A program made the translations under genes and the position numbers. DNA of 64,000 bases from an archaeon (GTDB taxonomy: Archaea; Thermoproteota; Nitrososphaeria; Nitrososphaerales; JACAEJ01): positions 62,001 to 126,000 of the forward strand of contig JACGUK010000001.1 of the NCBI GenBank assembly GCA_024256265.1, read 5' to 3'. Shown in pieces: positions 1 through 7,739 of this stretch; the stretch's first letter is position 1; every line of letters begins with the position of its first letter. The notes beneath the pieces are model-generated. The model ran no database searches. It was given only the letters and a program-made list of their open reading frames with translations, and was not told the DNA's origin.

Positions 1-811
1 TCCTTCTGATGAAGAAGATGAAAGCAATACTTGCTATAACGATTATAGCTATTGCTAACCAGACCCACCATTCTAATCCACTGGATATTACGTAATTAGA
101 CTCTAATAGCTCCATCCTCATTATTTCCTTCCCATCTCTATTGTAGTACGATTCCCTTACGTTACCACTAGCTATTGGAGAGTAGTATTCCTCGTACTTC
201 CCATCCAAATATGAATGCTCGATAACGAAAGTGTCAAACCCTCCTGCAGGCACATTTACTCTCTCCGTTCTAACAACACTGAAGTTTTGAGAGAATGGCA
301 CGATTTTTGGTGGAAAAGGTGGGAAAGGAGGGATCGTAGTCGTAACATGCTTCATCCCTTCAGTGATCCAGCTCTTTCCTTCAGTTATAGGGAAATCTAG
401 TTCATTAAGTGGGGGACTGTAAGTTGTATTCATAATTAGGCTGGGCTCCCCGTTAAATGATATCTGATAATCTTCCTTGACAATGGTGAGATTAGTGGGA
501 TTAGTCTTTTCGATATAAATCTTCCATGCGTAAGTCCAATTCTCCATCATCTGGACTTTTTCTATTACAAAACAATCATACAATCTATTATCTAGGGTTA
601 TATTGGATTCTCCGACGATCTTTTTAGTAGTCGTTCCATTCATCCCTGAATCAAAGTATTTGATATTATACTTCCAATAATCCCCTATAGAATAAGATGG
701 TTTTTGTGCTTCACTCACTGCACTCGTGTAACTTGCCAATACTGCAGGTAGGATCATCGAAAGAATCAAAGAAATAGCAAAGATTTTTCTAATTCTTTTT
801 CGCATTATCAT
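1..811 (-). CDS. Secreted, C-terminally membrane-anchored protein, 3' end beyond window
   Basis: An open frame reads on the minus strand from ATG at 811 (second ATG at 805) to the left edge, 270 codons without a stop, so the C-terminus is missing. Residues 1-27 form a basic start plus a hydrophobic signal peptide. The middle is rich in Asn-x-Thr/Ser, aromatic residues and beta-type sequence with a proline-rich stretch near residues 168-177, as expected outside the cell. A hydrophobic segment near residues 247-267 followed by Arg residues looks like a C-terminal membrane anchor. A TATA-like box at 829-836 would start transcription almost at the start codon. I recognise no family; an archaeal surface protein is the safe call. 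Confidence 0.75.
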   Translation of the reverse strand, partial: MIMRKRIRKIFAISLILSMILPAVLASYTSAVSEAQKPSYSIGDYWKYNIKYFDSGMNGTTTKKIVGESNITLDNRLYDCFVIEKVQMMENWTYAWKIYIEKTNPTNLTIVKEDYQISFNGEPSLIMNTTYSPPLNELDFPITEGKSWITEGMKHVTTTIPPFPPFPPKIVPFSQNFSVVRTERVNVPAGGFDTFVIEHSYLDGKYEEYYSPIASGNVRESYYNRDGKEIMRMELLESNYVISSGLEWWVWLAIAIIVIASIAFIFFIRR

Positions 812-888
812 AACTTGTCAACTAACATAATATAAATATTTAAAGAATAAGTTGCTCAAATGAGTTGAATAATCTAGTCAAAAGTAAG

Positions 889-896
889 TATAAAAT
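889..896 (+). promoter_or_regulatory. TATA box of the CitG-like gene
   Basis: TATAAAAT is centred about 26 nt upstream of the ATG at 919, the usual archaeal TATA-to-start-site distance, so the transcript is probably leaderless and 919 is the true start. Confidence 0.65.
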
Positions 897-918
897 ATAT
901 CTTTGAAGATTCCTTTTA

Positions 919-1935
919 ATGAATAGCATGAAAAATGATTTCATAAGCATAGCCAATGATATAATGATGGCAGCTCAGCTTGCATCAGCTTTAGAGGTAA
1001 GCGGCACACCAAAGCCTGGGAATGTCCATAGAAATGCAGACTTCATAGATACAAGATTCGAGCATTATTTAGCTGGCTCTATAGCCATTGGGCCTCATAT
1101 AAGAGATGTTGCATTAAAAGGGATTAGAGCAGGTCTTGATCGAATTAAACTCAATGAAATAAGGATTGGTAAGCATATAAAAGAAGCCATTCATGAAGTA
1201 AAGCTATGGCATAAAGGAGGAAATACTCACTTAGGCATAATATTGCTCTTCATTCCTTTGGCAGCATCCGCAGGATTTATGATGGCAAAGTTTGGAAAGA
1301 TAGAGCCTGATGGATTACGTTCAACTTTATCTAAGATTATTAAGGCAACTACCTTTCAAGATGCAATAGATGTTTGTGATGCTATTCTTGAATCTAGCGC
1401 TTCAGCCTTAGGTCGATTAGAAGCAAAAGCTACACTAGACCTTATGAATATTGATATAAAGAGAAAGATAGTAGAGCAAAAACTCAGCTTATATGAATTG
1501 ATGAAGGTTTCTTCTGAATGGGATAATGTAGCTAAAGAGCTAACTACAGGCATGAAAATTTCTTTTAATCTAGGTTATAAAACCCTTTTAGATGTTTATG
1601 AAAAGACAGGCGACATTAATATAGCAACTGTGCACACTTTTTTAACGATATTAGCAAAATATCCTGATACACTTATAGCAAGAAAAGCTGGGCTAAAGCA
1701 TACACAAGATATAAGAGAAGCAGTGAAGATAGGATTGATAGAAGCTAAAAAATTTTCTAGAAAAGCTGAGAGGATATTAAGATTAGGAGGGTTGATTTCT
1801 ATGAATGGAAAAAGAGCATTAAATCGATTTGACAAGAAGTTAAGAGATCCAAAGAACAAATTTAATCCTGGTACAACTGCTGATATTGTGGCTTCATCCT
1901 TGATGATTGCCATTTTATGTGGGATGAGAATATAA
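919..1935 (+). CDS. Triphosphoribosyl-dephospho-CoA synthase-like protein (CitG/MdcB family)
   Basis: The 338-residue protein has the family signatures: TPKPGNVHR at residues 30-38, a His-containing helix after it, and GNTHLG plus a hydrophobic Pro-Leu-Ala-Ala segment at 101-118. Bacterial CitG and MdcB make 2'-(5''-triphosphoribosyl)-3'-dephospho-CoA, the precursor of the prosthetic group of citrate lyase and malonate decarboxylase. No lyase or decarboxylase genes lie nearby, so in this archaeon the nucleotide substrate is unknown and may differ. The gene stands alone, transcribed from its own TATA box at 889, probably leaderless. The family call is firm; the reaction is inferred. Confidence 0.8.
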   Translation: MNSMKNDFISIANDIMMAAQLASALEVSGTPKPGNVHRNADFIDTRFEHYLAGSIAIGPHIRDVALKGIRAGLDRIKLNEIRIGKHIKEAIHEVKLWHKGGNTHLGIILLFIPLAASAGFMMAKFGKIEPDGLRSTLSKIIKATTFQDAIDVCDAILESSASALGRLEAKATLDLMNIDIKRKIVEQKLSLYELMKVSSEWDNVAKELTTGMKISFNLGYKTLLDVYEKTGDINIATVHTFLTILAKYPDTLIARKAGLKHTQDIREAVKIGLIEAKKFSRKAERILRLGGLISMNGKRALNRFDKKLRDPKNKFNPGTTADIVASSLMIAILCGMRI

Positions 1936-1980
1936 GGTTCTTTGTTCTTTAATGAACTTGTAAAGGAATATGATCATCCA

Positions 1981-2205
1981 TTATTCTACGACTACCAAGG
2001 TTAGTGTGGTGCGCACATCTTTTATCTTTCTAATCTTCATGACTATCTCCCTTAGCCCCTCTACGCTCTCTGCCCTGATCTTGGCTATGATGTCATAAGT
2101 GCCATAGATTTCGTAGGCCTCTTTAACCTTTATATCTCTTAGCTTCTCCATAACAGCCCTATCAGAGCCAGACACTACACCCATCAACACGTATGCTATA
2201 GGCAT
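1981..2205 (-). CDS. Stand-alone RAM (Lrp/AsnC ligand-binding) domain protein
   Basis: The 74-residue protein is one alpha-beta RAM domain: a first strand reading PIAYVLMGV, a helix, the strand and turn GTYDIIAKI that mark Lrp/AsnC effector domains, and a last strand TTLTLVVVE. There is no helix-turn-helix, so it probably acts as a small amino-acid-sensing subunit that co-assembles with full Lrp-type regulators. The frame stays open upstream to 2304, but that part would be an odd hydrophobic extension. A TATA-like box at 2227-2235 sits 26 nt from the ATG at 2205, which decides the start. It converges on the CitG-like gene. Confidence 0.8.
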   Translation of the reverse strand: MPIAYVLMGVVSGSDRAVMEKLRDIKVKEAYEIYGTYDIIAKIRAESVEGLREIVMKIRKIKDVRTTLTLVVVE

Positions 2206-2226
2206 AAATATTAGGATTAGGAACAT

Positions 2227-2235
2227 GTATTTAAG
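2227..2235 (-). promoter_or_regulatory. TATA box of the RAM-domain gene
   Basis: The minus strand reads CTTAAATAC, centred about 26 nt before the ATG at 2205. It implies a leaderless message and argues against the longer upstream start at 2304. Confidence 0.5.
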
Positions 2236-2356
2236 ATTCACAAAAAGAGCTAGTGTTTCGCCAAAGTAATTGGTATAAAATATTAGTATAAATCTAATAT
2301 GCATTTCCAGATGTAAGATTAAGAATAAAAGCTCCTCTTATGTAACTATTGCTTAA

Positions 2357-2431
2357 GCGGGGTTGGTCTAGCCTGGTTAGGATGTCAGCCCCCCAAGCTG
2401 AAGGTCGCGGGTTCAAATCCCGCACCCCGCA
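2357..2431 (+). tRNA. tRNA-Gly (anticodon CCC), with C33
   Basis: The 75-nt sequence folds into a complete cloverleaf: acceptor GCGGGGT with ACCCCGC, D stem GTC/GAT, anticodon stem TCAGC/GCTGA around the loop CCCCCAA, five-base variable loop, and T stem GCGGG/CCCGC around TTCAAAT. The anticodon at loop positions 3-5 is CCC. G1-C72, C2-G71, G3-C70, discriminator A73 and C35-C36 all fit glycine. The base before the anticodon is C, not the near-universal U33. CCA is not encoded; a T-run follows directly. A TATA-like AGAATAAAAG near 2321 would place initiation just before the gene. Confidence 0.92.
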
Positions 2432-2524
2432 TTTTTCCACTGGTTATTCTTAAATGCTAGAGTATCCTCGACTTGAATAGTGGCTTGCCCCCTTAAGTCC
2501 TAAATCCATTTGTTTTCACCTAGC

Positions 2525-2608
2525 CTAACCTTTAGCTAGAATTTTATTGATTTCCTCAGCGAATTTTTGATTCTCAGCACCTAAATGCACGAGTTCTATA
2601 CCCTTGGC
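2525..2608 (-). pseudogene. Possible C-terminal gene fragment
   Basis: In the 407-nt gap after the tRNA, one minus-strand frame gives about 27 protein-like residues (AKGIELVHLGAENQ and on to a Lys-rich helix) and ends at TAG. An in-frame TGA lies just upstream and there is no start codon. It looks like the tail of a lost gene. The family cannot be named from so little sequence. Confidence 0.25.
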
Positions 2609-2621
2609 TCACCTCTCTGGT

Positions 2622-2738
2622 GGTTCCGAAGTGGCGCAGTATGGCTACACCTACAGCGTCACCAATACGAACCTTCAGCTGTTAGAAAAGGAAATTATCA
2701 TAGTTGATTTCACTTTTTGGGTGTTAAATTTGTGTTAA
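2622..2738 (+). pseudogene. Possible winged-helix gene remnant
   Basis: A short plus-strand frame contains YGYTYSVTNTNLQLLEKE, which resembles the wing and last helix of archaeal winged-helix DNA-binding domains (usual form Y.iT.kG..lLe). No start codon and no recognition helix lie in frame upstream. I read it as a decayed regulator fragment; chance resemblance is possible. Confidence 0.25.
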
Positions 2739-2819
2739 TATATTGATAAATCAATAGTAATTTCATATTAAATTCGATCGATTTCTTAAATTAAAATTAA
2801 ATGCTGTTCTTGCGATTAA

Positions 2820-2828
2820 TTTTATATT
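2820..2828 (+). promoter_or_regulatory. TATA box of the ribbon-helix-helix gene
   Basis: TTTTATATT is centred about 26 nt before TTG at 2848. If used, the message would be leaderless from that TTG rather than starting at GTG 2839. Confidence 0.5.
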
Positions 2829-2838
2829 CACTTTTAGG

Positions 2839-3027
2839 GTGGAGTTGTTGCCAAAAGTTAAAGCCACTATAAGCCTCGATATCGAGCATATTGTGTGGTT
2901 AGATAAAGAGATCGAGAAAGGGACCTTCGTGAATAGGCGCGAAGGTATCCAGTGTTGCATAGACCAGAAGATGAGAAAGTCAAGTGCTCCTGAACCCCTA
3001 GAGTACGGGAGGATTTGCGATGAATAG
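2839..3027 (+). CDS. Ribbon-helix-helix DNA-binding protein
   Basis: The 62-residue protein matches the CopG/MetJ-type fold: a first strand KVKATISLD, a helix containing WLDKEIEKG, then TFVNRREGIQCCI, where the pattern F-x-x-R-x-E/G-I begins the second helix. Such proteins are small dimeric repressors that usually control their own operon, often as antitoxins. The stop overlaps the next start (3020) by 8 nt, so the two are coupled. The reading frame allows GTG at 2839; the TATA box favours TTG at 2848, removing three residues. DNA-binding role is well supported; the antitoxin role is only suggested by the partner. Confidence 0.7.
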   Translation: MELLPKVKATISLDIEHIVWLDKEIEKGTFVNRREGIQCCIDQKMRKSSAPEPLEYGRICDE

Positions 3028-3544
3028 TGTGAGATTCTTCAAAGAGATAATGAGGAGGCATTCAAGAGGGCTCTTTAGCTCCGAGGAAGCAGTAACATAC
3101 CGGGTGTTTCGGAGGTTCCTAAAGATAAGGCAAAGGAAGGATGCTGTAGATGATGGGTTAAATGAGGCTTCTGAGCCTACTCTGGAGCTTAGTTCTGAGT
3201 TCTTTAGGTGGGTGGTCAAGAGGCTCAAAAAAGCTAGAATGTATCACAAAGCTTTCACCTTATTCGAGAAGCAATTCCTCAATCTCTGCATCTTCTGCAA
3301 GCCTAAGCTCAAGAGCGTAAAGTTCCTAAGAGCGATTGGCAAGATACTGGGCAAAGTTGAATTCTACCTTAAGGGCTTTAACGAGAGGATGATCGAAAAG
3401 GGAAAGCTCATAGCAGAGAGGATCAGCATAGTTGTATGCTCGTGGGGTAATAGGGATGCTGTGAAGTGGAAGTATGACAAATCCTTCATGTTCTATCTTG
3501 GGCTCATCAAGCATAGCTCTGAAGGTTCATGGAGAGCATTATAA
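3020..3544 (+). CDS. Uncharacterised basic helical protein coupled to RHH gene
   Basis: I do not recognise this 174-residue protein. It is strongly basic (many Lys/Arg) and predicted mostly helical, with no signal peptide or membrane segment. Two cysteines sit close together in NLCIFCKPK near residue 92. It overlaps the upstream ribbon-helix-helix gene by 8 nt, an arrangement typical of regulator-effector or antitoxin-toxin pairs, but no toxin catalytic motif is visible. Codon usage is like that of its neighbours, and the frame is open for its whole length without paralogues in the window. Confidence 0.6.
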   Translation: MNSVRFFKEIMRRHSRGLFSSEEAVTYRVFRRFLKIRQRKDAVDDGLNEASEPTLELSSEFFRWVVKRLKKARMYHKAFTLFEKQFLNLCIFCKPKLKSVKFLRAIGKILGKVEFYLKGFNERMIEKGKLIAERISIVVCSWGNRDAVKWKYDKSFMFYLGLIKHSSEGSWRAL

Positions 3545-3595
3545 TCCAAATGAGAAGATTGCTTTATACGTTATTAAAGATTAAGGAGGTGAGAG

Positions 3596-3871
3596 ATGCT
3601 GAATAAGGATCAAGCCATAGGGGTGCTGATATTGATTGCTAGCATTGCAGGCATAATGATCTATGGATGGCTCCTATTCTTCATAGCTTCTCAGCTCGTG
3701 CTACAAATCTCAGCATTCATTGCAGTAGTAGCTATATTAGGGATATTAGCATGGATTGGTTACACTATGGCTACTACGCCACCACTAGCACCTATAGAGG
3801 AGTTAACACCAACACAGCCCGAGGCTCCCACTACATCTGCAACTGAAACACAAGAGAAAGCTTCGACATAG
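3596..3871 (+). CDS. Small membrane protein with Pro/Thr-rich tail
   Basis: The 91-residue protein has two hydrophobic helices (about residues 8-31 and 33-57) followed by a Pro/Thr/Glu-rich polar tail. A strong Shine-Dalgarno AAGGAGGTGAG at 3583-3593 precedes the ATG at 3596, one of the few good ribosome sites in the window, so a leadered transcript is likely. It opens the glycan region and may be a membrane scaffold or accessory protein; I cannot assign a function. Confidence 0.7.
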   Translation: MLNKDQAIGVLILIASIAGIMIYGWLLFFIASQLVLQISAFIAVVAILGILAWIGYTMATTPPLAPIEELTPTQPEAPTTSATETQEKAST

Positions 3872-4008
3872 TAAATATATCGTTGGTTGTTTAGGATTGC
3901 CAAGAACTTGGAGAGGAATATGAAATCAAAGTGAAGCAGGTGAGTTAAGAAAATATGGATGATAAATATGCTGATGATACAAGAGTGTCTTGAATTTATT
4001 CATAGGGA

Positions 4009-4740
4009 GTGCCAAGGCGAGCTACCTTGAAAGCTATCATTTTAGCCGGTGGCTTCGGTCTTCGTCTGCGCCCTCTAACTGACGATAAACCAAAGGCTAT
4101 GGTGCCAGTAAATGGCAAGCCTATCGCAGAGTTTCAGCTGAGCTGGTTGAAGCAGAATATAAGGCTCGAGCAAGTCACCTTTGCATGTGGTCATAAGTGG
4201 GAGAGGTTGAAGGAATACTTTGGAAGTGAATATGATAATATTCCCATTGATTATATGGTTGAAGACCAGCCTCTTGGGACAGGGGGAGCAGTTAAGAACG
4301 TAATCCATAGCATAAATATAGGTGATGAAGATGTATTGGTCATGAACGGCGATGTCATCACTAATATGCTCCTATCAAGGATAGTCGATTGGCACATCTC
4401 CTCTCAGACAATAGTAACAATGCTCTTAGTACCATATAGATCGCCTTTTGGTGTGGTGCACATCGATAAGCTGAGAACAGTGAGAAAGTTCGAGGAGAAG
4501 CCTGAGTTCCCCAATATTTGGATCAATGGAGGAATATACATCATACAAGCAAAGAGGTTGATGCCCTTTCTGCCTGAGAAGGGCGATATAGAGCGAGAAA
4601 CTTTTCCTAAGCTCGTTCAATATGGGGAGATAAGTGCCTATCCTTTCTATGGGATGTGGAGGGCAATTGATAGCATCAAGGATCTTAAAGAAATAGAAGC
4701 TGAACTGGCAAGCATCGAACTTAAACCCTCTCAGCCTTAA
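4009..4740 (+). CDS. NDP-sugar pyrophosphorylase (sugar-1-phosphate nucleotidyltransferase)
   Basis: The protein would transfer a nucleotidyl group from NTP to a sugar 1-phosphate, giving an activated sugar for the glycosyltransferases that follow. Residues 12-24 carry the nucleotide-binding loop LAGGFGLRLRPLT, Lys 27/29 follow, DQPLGTGGA lies at 86-94 and the metal-binding NGDV at 113-116; EEKP and NGGIY motifs come later. At 243 residues it is the bare catalytic domain without a left-handed beta-helix. The start is GTG at 4009. Sequence resembles mannose- or glucose-1-phosphate transferases; base and sugar specificity cannot be read from motifs. Confidence 0.85.
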   Translation: MPRRATLKAIILAGGFGLRLRPLTDDKPKAMVPVNGKPIAEFQLSWLKQNIRLEQVTFACGHKWERLKEYFGSEYDNIPIDYMVEDQPLGTGGAVKNVIHSINIGDEDVLVMNGDVITNMLLSRIVDWHISSQTIVTMLLVPYRSPFGVVHIDKLRTVRKFEEKPEFPNIWINGGIYIIQAKRLMPFLPEKGDIERETFPKLVQYGEISAYPFYGMWRAIDSIKDLKEIEAELASIELKPSQP

Positions 4741-4863
4741 TATAATTCGAAAATTTTGCCATTAAAGAAAGATGGTATTGTAAAGATAATCCGGAGCAGA
4801 AATAGTGTATGTCCTATTCTAGGTTTAGTTTGGATTATATCAAATCCGTAAGTAGGCTTATAT

Positions 4864-5310
4864 ATGAAAAATGTTCGTATAATAAGGGCTAAATTGAGCC
4901 ATAAAAAGAACCTATTGCTCCTCCTTTTTACCTACGTTAGTTTATCCCTCTTCACAAGCTTGCTAACAGTCAACCCAACCTTCTATGGGCTCTCAACCAT
5001 ACTTGGAACAACAATACTCGGCACTACTGTTCTTGGAACGACGGTTTTGGGCACAACAGTCCTTGGCACTACTGTCATGGGCACCACGAGCTTGGTAGGG
5101 ACATATGGTGAAGCTTTATTCTCAGGCCAACTGGTTATAAGCCTTATTACAATAGGGATGCTCACATACCTTGAGCTCTCCGACCCTTCTTATGGCAAGA
5201 CTAAAAGGTTAATAGAGGAGTTGAGGAGGAGTTGGCTCTCACTCTCAGCATTACTTATAATTCTATTCATGCTCATCATAGCCTTCAGAATCTGGGCAAT
5301 TATCGCCTAA
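4864..5310 (+). CDS. Membrane protein with six tandem GTTVL-type repeats
   Basis: The 148-residue protein has a basic N-terminus, a membrane helix at about 18-37, a repeat region at 48-77, a second helix at about 88-107 and a third near the C-terminus (about 122-145). The repeat is five residues, GTT[I/V/S][L/M], six times in a row. It lies between helix 1 and helix 2, so on one face of the membrane as a small Thr-rich beta or stalk segment. A CPBP-type protease gene follows 30 nt downstream in the same direction. I know no family with this repeat; function unknown. Confidence 0.65.
   Translation: MKNVRIIRAKLSHKKNLLLLLFTYVSLSLFTSLLTVNPTFYGLSTILGTTILGTTVLGTTVLGTTVLGTTVMGTTSLVGTYGEALFSGQLVISLITIGMLTYLELSDPSYGKTKRLIEELRRSWLSLSALLIILFMLIIAFRIWAIIA
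5005..5094 (+). repeat. Six 15-bp coding repeats (GTT[IV][LM])
   Basis: Six consecutive 15-bp units encode GTTIL, GTTVL, GTTVL, GTTVL, GTTVM, GTTSL. Units differ mainly at third codon positions (GGA/GGC, ACA/ACT/ACG/ACC, GTT/GTC), so the protein repeat is old and kept at amino-acid level rather than a fresh slippage product. Confidence 0.9.
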
Positions 5311-5340
5311 CTTAACAAACCTTAAAGGCAATCTTATACA

Positions 5341-6297
5341 TTGAATTTCGATACTCTTCACAGTTTTCCAAAAGACCTAGCCTTTATTTCATCACTTCTT
5401 ATTATAGCTTCGACAGCTTCTAACTTTATATTACTTGTTCTCTTCAATTACACTTACGAGCTTCTTTTGTCCTCCAACATCATATTTGTAATTCTAGGCT
5501 TATCGATGCTGTCTTTGAAGGGGTTTGGGGGCGATGTGATCTTTCGCCTCCTCTACATAGTCGTAATCCTCTCTTTAGCTGAGGAAGTCCTGCTGAATAG
5601 TGCTTTTGCATGGTATGGCTTAGCATTGGCCTTTCTTGGTTTTGTATTATTGCCACTATCTGGAGCTATCCTTGAAAGCAAAGGCGAAGAGGCAAGAGTG
5701 GTGCTCGAGGTCTGTGGATTATTATTTGCTACAAGAATAGTCTTCTCTCCCTTTCCTATACACTTGCTTATGTCAGCATCAATCTTGCCGGCCATATACA
5801 CCTTGGTAATGATAGGAATAATATTCTATCTATGGTTCAGGAGGATACCTTTAGCTAGAGTAGGCTTTAAACATAGTGTGATCAGGCTACCCTTTCAGAT
5901 ATTGGCAGGAATCTCTATAGGAGCAATTTTAGGCTTGATAGAATACCCTATCTTAAGACCTCAGCCTGTTGATATAGGACCAAACATGCTTCATAATGCT
6001 CTATATCTTGTGATAACTATGATGGTCTTTGTCGGCTTGACTGAGGAGCTCTTGTTCAGGGGTTTACTTCAGAATCACATGCAAGGTTTTATGTCAAGGT
6101 GGCAGGCTGTGCATCTAGCTTCACTAATCTTCGCATTGTTCCACATTGGATGGCTCAACCCTCTTGAAATTATCTTCGCCTATGGAGCTGGGGTGGTATT
6201 CGGATATCTGCTCATAAAGACTGATAGCTTGATGGTCCCCACGCTTACACATGGATTCGGAAACATCATGCTTTATACACTCGCCCAAAGCCTCTAG
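5341..6297 (+). CDS. CPBP-family intramembrane metalloprotease (CAAX/Abi type)
   Basis: The 318-residue protein has about eight membrane helices and all family motifs in the C-terminal half: EELLFR at 235-240, FALFH at 264-268 and HGFGN at 304-308. These Glu and His residues bind the metal or activate water in Rce1-type proteases. The family includes prenyl-protein endopeptidases and bacteriocin-immunity proteins; the substrate here is unknown. The start is TTG at 5341. It follows the repeat membrane protein and precedes a dolichyl-phosphate sugar synthase-like gene, so maturation of a surface protein is a reasonable but unproven role. Confidence 0.85.
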   Translation: MNFDTLHSFPKDLAFISSLLIIASTASNFILLVLFNYTYELLLSSNIIFVILGLSMLSLKGFGGDVIFRLLYIVVILSLAEEVLLNSAFAWYGLALAFLGFVLLPLSGAILESKGEEARVVLEVCGLLFATRIVFSPFPIHLLMSASILPAIYTLVMIGIIFYLWFRRIPLARVGFKHSVIRLPFQILAGISIGAILGLIEYPILRPQPVDIGPNMLHNALYLVITMMVFVGLTEELLFRGLLQNHMQGFMSRWQAVHLASLIFALFHIGWLNPLEIIFAYGAGVVFGYLLIKTDSLMVPTLTHGFGNIMLYTLAQSL

Positions 6298-6327
6298 CAC
6301 CATAAGCACCTTACTCGCTGAAAAATC

Positions 6328-7221
6328 TTGATCAGCCCAGATCAAGTCACTGTAGTCTTGCCAACATTGAATGAAGAGGAGGCCATAGGAATGGTTATCA
6401 AAGAGGTCAAACGTGCTGGTTTTGAGAACATACTAGTTGTAGATGGCTACTCATCAGATAGGACTGTTGATATTGCAAAGCAAAATGGCATCGGAGTGAT
6501 CTTGCAACATGGCCGAGGCAAGGCTATGGCAATGGAGGTTGCTGTGAATCACGTTGAGACGCCATACATGCTCGTGATGGACTGTGATTGTACCTATGAC
6601 CCTAAGGAAATTATACTCCTGATGAACCATGGTGAGCAATTCGATATGGTAATAGGTGCTAGAAGGAATGGTAGGGAGAACATTCCTCTCATGAATAGGT
6701 TTGGGAACCGAGTTATAACTAAAGCATTCAACATTCTTTTAGGAAAGAGATTATCAGATGTATGCTCAGGCATTTACCTTCTTCGCACAGATGTGGCAAA
6801 GAAGTTAGAGTTTAGTGCTGGAGGCTTTTCAGTGGAAGTTGAGATGGCTAGCCAATTGGCTATGGATGGAAGCATAACAGAGGTGCCAGTATCATATAGG
6901 GCAAGAGTGGGAAAGCAGAAGCTATCGAGATGGAGGGATGGCTTCAAGATCCTCTTCAGCGTAGTGAACCTTGCAAGAAAGCATAATCCAGTCCTTCTCT
7001 TCTCATCTATAGCGTCCTTGACCAGCATCCCAGCCATCATAATACTGCTCTGGGTTCTTTACGAAAATATTGTAAATCACATTTGGCATAGCGGATATGC
7101 ACTCTTTGGTGTGATGCTTCTTTTATTAGCCTCTCAAGGGCTAACCGTTGCTACCATCTCTATCCTTATCAAGAGGATAGAGAGACACTTGATGAGTGAA
7201 ATAAAAAGTCGCAAGCAATGA
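6328..7221 (+). CDS. GT2 glycosyltransferase, dolichyl-phosphate sugar synthase-like (AglJ/DPM1 type)
   Basis: The N-terminal GT-A domain has VVLPTLNEE at 9-17, VDGYSSDRT at 38-46 and the metal-binding region DCDCTYDP at 85-92, the arrangement of Dpm1-like enzymes that charge a polyprenyl phosphate with a single sugar on the cytoplasmic face. QKLSRWRDG near residue 200 also fits this group. Two hydrophobic helices (about 230-250 and 258-282) form the C-terminal anchor, as in archaeal AglJ-like enzymes. The start is TTG at 6328. It overlaps the next gene by 4 nt and begins a five-gene run that includes DUF1616 components. Confidence 0.82.
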   Translation: MISPDQVTVVLPTLNEEEAIGMVIKEVKRAGFENILVVDGYSSDRTVDIAKQNGIGVILQHGRGKAMAMEVAVNHVETPYMLVMDCDCTYDPKEIILLMNHGEQFDMVIGARRNGRENIPLMNRFGNRVITKAFNILLGKRLSDVCSGIYLLRTDVAKKLEFSAGGFSVEVEMASQLAMDGSITEVPVSYRARVGKQKLSRWRDGFKILFSVVNLARKHNPVLLFSSIASLTSIPAIIILLWVLYENIVNHIWHSGYALFGVMLLLLASQGLTVATISILIKRIERHLMSEIKSRKQ

Positions 7222-7739
7222 GCCCTATTACTGAAACAAGAGCGGTCAGCTCGAAAGGCTTCATGAGGTTAGCTTTCAGGTTGGGTCTCTTAATCGCTCT
7301 TGCCTTAGCCCTAATTATTCAACCTTGTTTGCCTATTATCCATGCCCAAGCATCATCGAGCGATGCCCATGAGAAGATCATTGAAGCCTTTGCCTCTATG
7401 CAAGAAGCTGATAATGCTGGCGGAGATGTGAGCCATTTGGCAAACAAGCTCAACGAAGCTCTCGATTTGATTTCTCAAGGTGATTCAATAGCATCCTCTA
7501 ATTCTTCCAGAGCTCAAGAGCTCTATCAGCAAGCTGAAGATATAGCGAATAAGGTAATCCTAGAAGCACCTTTGGTGCAAGAGGAAGGAATTCTGGCTCA
7601 ACAAAATAGCAACATAATGCTAAGAGTTGAACTCGCTGTTCTAGCTGTATTAGGCTTTATTGTCTATAGGTTTGGTCCTAAGTTGCTATGGAGGCTATGG
7701 CTTCGTGCACATAGTGATTGGAAGGTTAGAATTAAATAA
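7218..7739 (+). CDS. Secreted helical protein with C-terminal membrane anchor
   Basis: The 173-residue protein has a long basic start and a signal-type hydrophobic stretch (about 17-45, ending in HAQA), a 70-residue Ala/Glu/Gln-rich region likely to be a helical hairpin or coiled coil, and a membrane helix at about 136-153 followed by a basic tail. Its ATG overlaps the preceding gene's stop and its own stop abuts the next ATG, so it belongs to the same operon as the DUF1616 genes. I know no enzymatic family; a surface-anchored scaffold for the glycosylation or sorting machinery is a guess. Confidence 0.7.
   Translation: MSPITETRAVSSKGFMRLAFRLGLLIALALALIIQPCLPIIHAQASSSDAHEKIIEAFASMQEADNAGGDVSHLANKLNEALDLISQGDSIASSNSSRAQELYQQAEDIANKVILEAPLVQEEGILAQQNSNIMLRVELAVLAVLGFIVYRFGPKLLWRLWLRAHSDWKVRIK

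Noticed and set aside
919..1935. Minus-strand frames of 65 and 105 codons inside the CitG-like gene
   Set aside because: They are the antisense shadow of a gene with clear family motifs.
4981..5100. Considered a CRISPR or minisatellite because of the 15-bp periodicity
   Set aside because: There are no spacers, the units are in frame with a membrane protein and differ at third codon positions.
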